A stretch of DNA of 5,847 bases from Syntrophales bacterium (GTDB taxonomy: Bacteria > Desulfobacterota > Syntrophia > Syntrophales > UBA2251), in the NCBI GenBank assembly GCA_023230905.1, contig JALNWL010000167.1, positions 1 through 5,847 on the forward strand, read 5' to 3'. A model generated the notes under the pieces. That model saw only the letters and a program-made list of their open reading frames with translations, was not told where the DNA came from and did no database searches. Made by a program: the position numbers and the translations under genes. Below, one piece after another: positions 1 to 5,189 of the stretch (its first letter is position 1; each line of letters opens with the position of its first letter).

Positions 1-296
1 CGGGGCTCCGGCGAACCGTCACTCAGATCGTCACGACGGCCGTCCAGGAAGATGTCGACGTCATCGGGATCAGCATCCTGTCCGGTGCGCACCTCTCCAT
101 TGCGACAAAACTCATTGCGAGGATGGAACAGGAAGGCATCACCGACAAGCGGTTGATGATGGGCGGGTTCATTCCGGAGGAGGACATCCCCCATCTCAAG
201 GCGATGGGGGTTGCCGGCGTTTTCACCCAGGGCGCCGGCTTCGACGAGATCGCGGCTTTCATTCGCGATGCCGTCGCATCGAAGGACAGGTCGTAA
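1..296 (+). CDS. Cobalamin (B12)-binding C-terminal domain/small subunit of a methylmalonyl-CoA mutase-type enzyme (5' truncated)
   Basis: The reading frame starting at base 3 is open from the window edge to TAA at 294-296 and encodes 97 residues. The translation matches the end of the B12-binding domain of acyl-CoA mutases: the opening GLRRT, then DVDVIGISILSGAH with the SxL motif (S24, L26 of the fragment), which contacts the cobalamin nucleotide loop, then MMGGFIPEEDI (G54-G55), then GVAGVFTQGAGFDEI near the end. The family's DxHxxG motif, which carries the cobalt-ligating His, should lie just upstream and is off the window. In this family the domain carries adenosylcobalamin for 1,2 carbon-skeleton rearrangements of acyl-CoAs. 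It may be a stand-alone small subunit of about 135 aa (as in 2-hydroxyisobutyryl-CoA or isobutyryl-CoA mutase) or the tail of a fused mutase; the window cannot tell which. The stop lies 36 nt before the acyl-CoA synthetase start, on the same strand, so co-transcription is likely. Confidence 0.9.
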   Translation, partial: GLRRTVTQIVTTAVQEDVDVIGISILSGAHLSIATKLIARMEQEGITDKRLMMGGFIPEEDIPHLKAMGVAGVFTQGAGFDEIAAFIRDAVASKDRS

Positions 297-320
297 TCTT
301 CATTCAACCCCGTGTTACCG

Positions 321-330
321 AAAGGAGGAG
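321..330 (+). promoter_or_regulatory. Ribosome binding site setting the acyl-CoA synthetase start
   Basis: AAAGGAGGAG lies immediately upstream of the ATG at 333. An in-frame GTG at 312 would extend the protein by seven residues, but it precedes this Shine-Dalgarno and would place it inside the coding sequence. The site therefore decides for the ATG at 333. Confidence 0.8.
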
Positions 331-332
331 CC

Positions 333-1907
333 ATGAAGGAGGCCGGCGTCGGCGATTGGGTCACCAAAAGGCACAGGCTTACCCCGGACAAGGTGGCCGT
401 CATCTTCGAGGAACGCGAATGGACCTACCGCGAGCTGAACGAGCGCGTCAATCAGGCGGCGCGGATGCTTTTGGAACTCGGCTTGGTCAAGGGAGCCCGT
501 ATCGCCATCCTGGCGAACAACTGCAACCCGTACCTGGAACTGTTGTGGGCCTGCGCCAAGACCGGCGTTGTCTTCGTCCCCCTGAACACCCGTCTGGTAA
601 GCCGGGAACTCGAGTATTTCATCACCCAGTCCTCCCCCGAAGCCCTCTTTTACGGGGGGGAATTCTCGGGGATGGCCAAGGAGCTGAAGTCCTGGCCGGG
701 GACGGGAAGCATCCGGAATTATATCTGCATCGATCCGCCACAGGACACGACCGATGGAGACTACGAATCCTGGATCCGGCGATTCCCCGTCGAGGAACCG
801 CCGGTTGCCGATCCTCCGACGATGGAGGATCCTCAGGTCATCCTGTTTACCTCGGGAACGACGGGCCGGGCCAAGGGGGCCATTCTGCCACACCGGAAAA
901 CCCTCTGGAACACGCTCAACAACGAAAACGCCTTTGATTATATCGTCTCCAGCGTCATTTATATTCTCAACCTGCCCATGTTCCATTCCGGGGGGCTGTT
1001 TATCGCGACGATGCCGGTCATCCATAAAGGGGGGACCCTGCTCATCCATCGCCATTTCGATCCCGGCATGGTCCTCCGGGATGTGGAGCGATACCGGGTC
1101 AGCCTCCTGGGCGGCGTCCCGGCCATGTTCCAGATGATCATCGCGCACCCCGACTTCGACCGCTACGATTTGAGTTCCCTGAAGGGCGTTGCCCTCGGCG
1201 CGCAGATCACCCCCAAATCGGTTCTCGAACAGATCCGCGACCGGTTCAAAGTGGAAGCCGTGGGCCAGGTCTTCGGAGCCACGGAAACCTCCGTGTGCAT
1301 CACCCTGACGCCGGATCGACCGAAGGACCTGGAAAAGGTGGGCTCCATCGGGTTGCCGCTCTTCCACGGCGAGGTCAAGGTCGCGGGAAAAACGGGGGAG
1401 CCGGTTCGGCCGGGGTCGGGGGAAATCGGCGAGATCTGCTACCGGGGGCCGATGACCATGCTGGGCTATCTCAACGATCCGGAGAAGACCCGGGAGACCA
1501 TCGATCCGGAGGGCTGGTTCCATTACGGCGACATGGCGACGGTGGACGAGGACGGCTATATCTTCGTTGTGGACCGGAAGACGGACATGTACATCAGCGG
1601 CGGCGAGAACGTCTACCCGAAGGAAGTGGAGAACATCCTCATCGACCACCCCAAGATCATGGCGATCGCCATCATTCCGATGCCGGACGAGAAATGGGGG
1701 GAGTGCGGGCTGGCCATCGTGAATCCCTATCCGGGGCAGTCCCTGACGGCCGGGGAAGTCCTCGAATTCGGCGTGGGGAAGGTCGCGAAGTACAAGCTTC
1801 CCAAGGAGGTGATCGTCACGGACAAGCCCATCCCCCAAACCGCGACGGGGAAAATCTACAAGTATAAGCTGATCGAACAGTACGTCAAAGGACGTCAGCG
1901 TCCTTAA
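333..1907 (+). CDS. Class I AMP-forming acyl-CoA synthetase (fatty-acid/carboxylate--CoA ligase family)
   Basis: Protein of 524 aa from ATG 333, the usual length for this superfamily. It activates a carboxylic acid with ATP to an acyl-adenylate and transfers the acyl group to CoA in the cytoplasm. All core motifs are visible: the phosphate-binding loop TSGTTGRAKG (173-182), the GATET adenine-site motif in QVFGATETS, YGD at 398-400, the hinge DRK at 414-416 followed by ISGGENVYPKEVE, and the C-terminal PQTATGK with the catalytic lysine K507. The set is intact, so I expect an active enzyme. Substrate specificity is not evident; medium-chain, branched, hydroxy or aromatic acids are all possible. 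It sits 36 nt after the B12-binding gene and 10 nt before the MmgE/PrpD gene, implying one transcript. The pairing with a B12 mutase subunit recalls clusters where the ligase makes the mutase substrate, such as 2-hydroxyisobutyrate-CoA ligase, but that is inference. Confidence 0.93.
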   Translation: MKEAGVGDWVTKRHRLTPDKVAVIFEEREWTYRELNERVNQAARMLLELGLVKGARIAILANNCNPYLELLWACAKTGVVFVPLNTRLVSRELEYFITQSSPEALFYGGEFSGMAKELKSWPGTGSIRNYICIDPPQDTTDGDYESWIRRFPVEEPPVADPPTMEDPQVILFTSGTTGRAKGAILPHRKTLWNTLNNENAFDYIVSSVIYILNLPMFHSGGLFIATMPVIHKGGTLLIHRHFDPGMVLRDVERYRVSLLGGVPAMFQMIIAHPDFDRYDLSSLKGVALGAQITPKSVLEQIRDRFKVEAVGQVFGATETSVCITLTPDRPKDLEKVGSIGLPLFHGEVKVAGKTGEPVRPGSGEIGEICYRGPMTMLGYLNDPEKTRETIDPEGWFHYGDMATVDEDGYIFVVDRKTDMYISGGENVYPKEVENILIDHPKIMAIAIIPMPDEKWGECGLAIVNPYPGQSLTAGEVLEFGVGKVAKYKLPKEVIVTDKPIPQTATGKIYKYKLIEQYVKGRQRP

Positions 1908-1912
1908 GGAGG
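1905..1912 (+). promoter_or_regulatory. Ribosome binding site overlapping the ligase stop codon
   Basis: TAAGGAGG: the TAA stop of the acyl-CoA synthetase (1905-1907) runs directly into the GGAGG (1908-1912) that serves the next gene, with five bases before its ATG at 1918. This arrangement favours translational coupling, with ribosomes finishing the ligase able to re-initiate on the MmgE/PrpD gene. Confidence 0.75.
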
Positions 1913-1917
1913 TTGAC

Positions 1918-3246
1918 ATGGAAGCGACCCGGAAACTCGCGGCGTATGTTGCGGGCACGCAATTCCAGGATCTGCCCGCGGAGGTCGTCCGGGAGGCCAA
2001 ACTCTGCTTTCTGGACTGGCTTGCCGTGACGCTGGCTGGCGCCCGGGAGGCGGACATCGACAGTCTCGCCCAGGTGGTGGCGCTGGTCGGAGGCGAACCC
2101 CAGGCCTCGGTGATCGGCCGCCCGGTGAAGACTTCCATTCTCAATGTCGCCCTGTTGAACGGCATGAGTTCCCACGTCCTGGATTTCGACGACACCAGCG
2201 TGGAATTTCTGGGGCATCCCAGCGTCACGCTTTTCCCTGGAATCCTCGCGGCCGCGGAATGGCGGCGCGAAAGCGGGCGCGCCTTTCTTGCCGCCTACGT
2301 CCTGGGCTACGAAACCGGCTGCCGCGTCGCCCTCGCGGCCTCCCCCAACCATTACCTGGCCGGCTGGCACGGCACGTCCACCATCGGCCATTTCGCGGCG
2401 GCCGCTGGAACGGCGAAACTCCTGGGCCTGGACGCGGATCAACTGATTCACGCCCTGGGGACGGCGGGGACGCAGGCCTCCGGACTCAAGGCCGTCTTCG
2501 GAACCTCCTGCAAACCCTTTCATGCCGGGAAGGCCTCCTTCGACGGCCTGCTCGCGGCCCTCCTCGCCCAGCGCGGGTTCACCAGCACGGGGGATATCCT
2601 GGAGGGGCAGAAGGGATTCTGGGAGATGTTCTCGAAGGACTGGAAGTCGGAGGATGCCTTGCAGGGACTGGGCGTTCAATGGTACATTCTCAGGAACAAC
2701 TACAAGTTTCACGCGTCCTGCTACGGGACGCACGCCCCGATCGAGGCGGCCCTGGCGCTGAAAAGGGTCGAAGGAATGGAGGCCCGGCAGATCCGGGCGA
2801 TGGACATTCACGTTTCGCGGCCCATGCTGGACGTCGCGGGCAAGGAAAGGCCGGAGAGCGGCCTCGAGGCCAAGTTCAGCATTCCCTACAGCGTGGCCAA
2901 CGCCCTCCTGAACCGGGACACCGGGATGAACGCCTTCACGGAAGAGCGGGTCCACGCGCCGGAAACCGTCGCCCTGCAACAGCGGATCCGCCTGGTTCCC
3001 GACGATACGCTCGCCCCCTTCGAAGCGGAGATCCGCCTCGACCTGGAGGGCCGAAGCCTGAGACAGACGTTCAACATGCTCGAGCACGTGATGGACCCGC
3101 GGGAAAAGGAAGACAAGATCGTCGGAAAATTCCTCGCCCTGGGGGGATTGGCCTTCGCACCGGACCGCCTGGAGCGGATCGTGGCGCGGGTTCTCGACCT
3201 GGAGGCGGAAGAGGACATGGCCGCCTGGATGGCGCTGCTTTCCTGA
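1918..3246 (+). CDS. MmgE/PrpD family protein (2-methylcitrate dehydratase-like fold)
   Basis: Protein of 442 aa, normal for the MmgE/PrpD family, which includes 2-methylcitrate dehydratase (PrpD), cis-aconitate decarboxylase and iminodisuccinate epimerase. Family signatures are present: SSHVLDFDDTS with H86, D89, D91, D92 and T93; the helical stretch WHGTSTIGHFAAAAGTAKLLG with H151; SCKPFHAGKAS with K199, H202 and K205; and KFHASCYGTHAPIEA with K263, H265 and H272. These His, Lys and Asp positions line the active-site cleft in characterised members, so the protein looks catalytically competent. The start ATG 1918 has an optimal GGAGG five bases upstream. No signal peptide or membrane segment is seen; it should be cytoplasmic. 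The sequence does not say whether it dehydrates, decarboxylates or isomerises. No prpB or prpC is visible beside it, so a methylcitrate-cycle role is not supported by context; a role linked to the adjoining CoA ligase is more likely. Confidence 0.9.
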   Translation: MEATRKLAAYVAGTQFQDLPAEVVREAKLCFLDWLAVTLAGAREADIDSLAQVVALVGGEPQASVIGRPVKTSILNVALLNGMSSHVLDFDDTSVEFLGHPSVTLFPGILAAAEWRRESGRAFLAAYVLGYETGCRVALAASPNHYLAGWHGTSTIGHFAAAAGTAKLLGLDADQLIHALGTAGTQASGLKAVFGTSCKPFHAGKASFDGLLAALLAQRGFTSTGDILEGQKGFWEMFSKDWKSEDALQGLGVQWYILRNNYKFHASCYGTHAPIEAALALKRVEGMEARQIRAMDIHVSRPMLDVAGKERPESGLEAKFSIPYSVANALLNRDTGMNAFTEERVHAPETVALQQRIRLVPDDTLAPFEAEIRLDLEGRSLRQTFNMLEHVMDPREKEDKIVGKFLALGGLAFAPDRLERIVARVLDLEAEEDMAAWMALLS

Positions 3247-3289
3247 GGGCGGTGTCCGGAGGGAGGATCCCCGGGATCGATCGGCCGGT

Positions 3290-3310
3290 GCGTCAAACGC
3301 TTATTGACGC
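3290..3310. promoter_or_regulatory. 7-bp inverted repeat (possible operator) in the gap before the MBL gene
   Basis: GCGTCAA and TTGACGC form perfect 7-bp arms separated by 7 nt. The right arm contains TTGACG, which doubles as the candidate -35 element. There is no following T-run, so this does not look like a Rho-independent terminator. A dyad over a -35 box is where a dimeric repressor or activator could bind, but the protein is unknown and a 7-bp dyad can arise by chance. Confidence 0.35.
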
Positions 3311-3333
3311 CGCCACCGGAATGACGGTAAAAG
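3304..3333 (+). promoter_or_regulatory. Candidate sigma70-type promoter for the MBL hydrolase-crotonase pair
   Basis: TTGACG (3304-3309, five of six matches to the -35 consensus) and TAAAAG (3328-3333, four of six matches to the -10 consensus) are spaced by 18 bp. Transcription would begin near 3340, leaving a leader of about 26 nt that includes the GGAGG at 3357. It lies in the only gap above 100 nt in the plus-strand gene row. The -10 match is imperfect, so the call rests on position as much as sequence. Confidence 0.4.
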
Positions 3334-3356
3334 GGCGTCGTTCAAAACGTTCGAGC

Positions 3357-3361
3357 GGAGG
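3357..3361 (+). promoter_or_regulatory. Ribosome binding site setting the MBL-hydrolase start
   Basis: GGAGG ends four bases before the ATG at 3366. An in-frame ATG at 3321 has only a weak upstream purine match and would fall between the -35 and -10 of the candidate promoter, so 3366 is preferred. The frame stays open far upstream only because it runs out of phase through the GC-rich MmgE/PrpD gene. Confidence 0.65.
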
Positions 3362-3365
3362 CGTG

Positions 3366-4307
3366 ATGGGGACGATCGAGAAATTGCATGCACATCTGTT
3401 CGCCATCGATCAGCGGTGGCTGGACCATGCCAAGTTCGCCAGCACCTACCTCCTGGTGGGCGACCGGGTGGCCCTCTTCGACACCGGTCCGACCACGGTC
3501 ATTGAGCACGTCCTCGATGCCGTCCGGGAAATCGGCTATGAGCCGGAGGAGATCGACTGCCTCGTCTTCAGCCATATCCATGTCGACCACGCCGGCGCCG
3601 CGGGCAGCCTCTGCCGACGGTACCCCCGCCTCCGGGCCCTGGCGCATGAGCGGGGCGTGCCCCATCTCGCCAACCCGTCCAAACTCGTCGAGAGCATGAG
3701 GCGGGTCTTCGGGGAGAACGCCGAGCGGTGGTACGGCGCGGTGGAGCCGGTTCCCGAAGCGCAGCTCGCGCCGCTCGCCGACGGAGACGTCATTGACCTG
3801 GGACGGGGGGTGCGGCTCCGGGTTGTTCACACGCCCGGGCACGCGGTGCATCACTTGAGCCTGTTCGAGGAGAAGAGCGGCGCCCTGCTGGCCGGGGAAG
3901 CCCTCGGGGTCTATTTTCCGGAGGCGGAAGTCCATTTCCCCAGCACCCCCCCGCCGGAGTTCGACCTGGTTCGGGCCGTTGGAAGCATCGAGAAACTCGC
4001 GGCCCTGAATCCGCAGCAGGTCCTCTATGCCCACTTTGGACCCGTCCCGAACGCCGAAACGTCGCTGCGGGCGGCGCGGGAGGTCCTCGTGGACTGGGGG
4101 CGGATTGTCCATCATGCCCTGCAGGGGCAGGGCGACATCGCGCACGTGTCCGAAAAGCTCTCGGAGGCGGCCCTGAAACGCATCGCGCACCTGTCCGACC
4201 GCCCCGAACTCTACGGCCGGTACAAGTCGCTCGTGGAATATCGTTCCCGATACACGTGCGGTCCGGGCTACGTCCGCTATTTCAAACAGGGCGGGTCGGT
4301 CCTCTGA
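3366..4307 (+). CDS. MBL-fold (metallo-beta-lactamase superfamily) metallohydrolase
   Basis: Protein of 313 aa from ATG 3366. The N-terminal STYLLVGDRVALFDTG is the classic beta-strand opening of the MBL fold. The metal-binding signature HxHxDH appears as FSHIHVDHAG with H70, H72, D74 and H75; the second-site histidine is H159 in HTPGHAVHH; the final ligand is H223 in YAHFGP. The bridging acidic residue, usually Asp in a GD motif, is Glu here (E178 in LLAGEALG). The protein should bind two metal ions (Zn, Fe or Mn) and hydrolyse a thioester, lactone, ester or similar bond. The C-terminal 90 residues are helical in character and may cap the active site. It precedes the crotonase by 27 nt and probably shares its transcript, so an acyl-CoA thioesterase or lactonase step is a reasonable guess, not shown. 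No signal peptide is seen. Confidence 0.9.
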   Translation: MGTIEKLHAHLFAIDQRWLDHAKFASTYLLVGDRVALFDTGPTTVIEHVLDAVREIGYEPEEIDCLVFSHIHVDHAGAAGSLCRRYPRLRALAHERGVPHLANPSKLVESMRRVFGENAERWYGAVEPVPEAQLAPLADGDVIDLGRGVRLRVVHTPGHAVHHLSLFEEKSGALLAGEALGVYFPEAEVHFPSTPPPEFDLVRAVGSIEKLAALNPQQVLYAHFGPVPNAETSLRAAREVLVDWGRIVHHALQGQGDIAHVSEKLSEAALKRIAHLSDRPELYGRYKSLVEYRSRYTCGPGYVRYFKQGGSVL

Positions 4308-4317
4308 ATCGACAGTC

Positions 4318-4326
4318 AGGAAGGAG
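4318..4326 (+). promoter_or_regulatory. Ribosome binding site for the GTG-started crotonase
   Basis: AGGAAGGAG ends eight bases before GTG 4335. No ATG lies at a workable distance in this frame, and the protein from GTG aligns with crotonases right from the N-terminal LLEKKGHVATLIINRP, which supports GTG as the start. Confidence 0.7.
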
Positions 4327-4334
4327 AATTTTGG

Positions 4335-5132
4335 GTGGACGAACAACCGTTGCTTCTGGAGAAGAAAGGCCATGTGGCGACCCTGATCATCAACCGGCCC
4401 GACAAAAAGAACTCCCTGACCCCGCTCGTGCTGTTCGCGCTGGCGGACCAGTTCGAGCAGTTGTCCCGGGACGCAGGAATTCGGACCGTCGTCATCCGCG
4501 GCTCCGGCGACAAGGCCTTCTCCGCGGGCTACGACCTGTCGGCCATCCCGACCGATCTTTCCCCGGATCTCTTCGACGCGCTGAAAAAGAAGAACCCCCT
4601 CGAGGTCGGCTTTGCGGCGATCGAGGCCTATCCCTATCCGGTCATTGCCATGATCGACGGCTTCGCCCTGGGGGCCGGCTGCGAGCTGGCGATCACCTGC
4701 GATCTCCGGGTGGCCTCCGACACCTCCCGGATGGGCATTCCACCCTCGCGGCTGGGGGTGATCTACCATCCGGCGGGGGTGCAGAAATTCATCAACGTTC
4801 TGGGGCTGGCCAACGCCAAAGAGGCCTTTTTCACGGGGCGCTATTACGACATCCACCGGGCGCAGGCGATGGGCATGGTCCATTATGTGGTTCCGAAAGC
4901 CGATCTACCCGCGTTTACGGATCGTCTGGCGGAGGACATCGCCGGCAATGCCCCGCTGGCCCTGAAAGGGCACAAGCATATTTTCAACAAGCTGCTTCAC
5001 GCCCAGGGGATTCATCCGGGAGACCAGGCCGAGATCGAGCGCCTGATCCAGGAAGCCCTCAACAGTGAAGACCTGAAGGAGGGCACGTTGGCCTTTTTCG
5101 AAAGGCGCAAGGCCGAATTCACGGGAAGGTGA
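4335..5132 (+). CDS. Enoyl-CoA hydratase/isomerase (crotonase) family protein, possibly decarboxylase-like
   Basis: Protein of 265 aa, typical crotonase length. It begins with VATLIINRPDKKNSLT, the CoA-binding opening. The first oxyanion-hole segment is AFSAGYDL (F62-L68) and the second is DGFALGAGCELAITCD with E117, aligned to the first catalytic Glu of rat enoyl-CoA hydratase (E144). The second catalytic Glu (E164, in the usual GQPE motif) is replaced: the segment reads MGIPPSRLGVIYHPAG, with P137 where Glu is expected and Y144 further on. By recalled alignment this region, and the following FFTGRYYDIHRAQAMGMVHYVV, resembles E. coli methylmalonyl-CoA decarboxylase (ScpB), whose Tyr140 occupies the Y144 place; its His66 position is Y66 here. 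The protein therefore surely binds an acyl-CoA, but a plain syn-hydratase role is doubtful; decarboxylase, isomerase or hydrolase are alternatives. It follows the MBL gene by 27 nt and ends 57 nt before a convergent gene. Confidence 0.9.
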   Translation: MDEQPLLLEKKGHVATLIINRPDKKNSLTPLVLFALADQFEQLSRDAGIRTVVIRGSGDKAFSAGYDLSAIPTDLSPDLFDALKKKNPLEVGFAAIEAYPYPVIAMIDGFALGAGCELAITCDLRVASDTSRMGIPPSRLGVIYHPAGVQKFINVLGLANAKEAFFTGRYYDIHRAQAMGMVHYVVPKADLPAFTDRLAEDIAGNAPLALKGHKHIFNKLLHAQGIHPGDQAEIERLIQEALNSEDLKEGTLAFFERRKAEFTGR

Positions 5133-5189
5133 CGGACGGTTCCCGGATGACGGCCTACGTCGATACGACGATTGGGGGGCAGGCGCCCT
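5133..5189. other. Convergent intergenic gap between the crotonase and nitroreductase genes
   Basis: 57 nt between two converging stop codons. It holds a short dyad, CGTCG-ATA-CGACG (5158-5170), and a G6 run around 5174-5179, but no hairpin followed by a T-run on either strand. Any transcription end here is not of the classic Rho-independent kind. Confidence 0.4.

Noticed and set aside
315..2228. Minus-strand open frame of 637 codons opposite the ligase and MmgE/PrpD genes
   Set aside because: Its translation is rich in Arg, Gly, Asp and His with no recognisable domain, and it lies antisense to two genes with complete motif sets. GC-rich codon bias explains the openness.
1885..3087. Minus-strand open frame of 400 codons antisense to the MmgE/PrpD gene
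   Set aside because: Low-complexity composition, no family motif, and fully covered by a well-supported plus-strand gene.
3266..3278. GATCCC-C-GGGATC palindrome as a terminator after the MmgE/PrpD gene
   Set aside because: The arms are separated by a single base, so they cannot form a stable full hairpin, and no T-run follows. It is kept only as part of the note on the gap.
2259..3365. Long in-frame upstream extension of the MBL hydrolase, as if fused to a preceding protein
   Set aside because: The extension is an out-of-phase reading of the MmgE/PrpD gene with biased composition. A GGAGG before ATG 3366 and the start of MBL-like sequence there set the true start.
3342..4883. Minus-strand open frame of 513 codons antisense to the MBL and crotonase genes
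   Set aside because: It spans two real genes and their gap, lacks domain signatures, and shows the Arg/Pro/Gly-rich pattern of a shadow frame.
5158..5170. CGTCG-ATA-CGACG dyad as a bidirectional terminator
   Set aside because: Only 5-bp arms, a 3-nt loop and no T-run on either strand; too weak to call a terminator.
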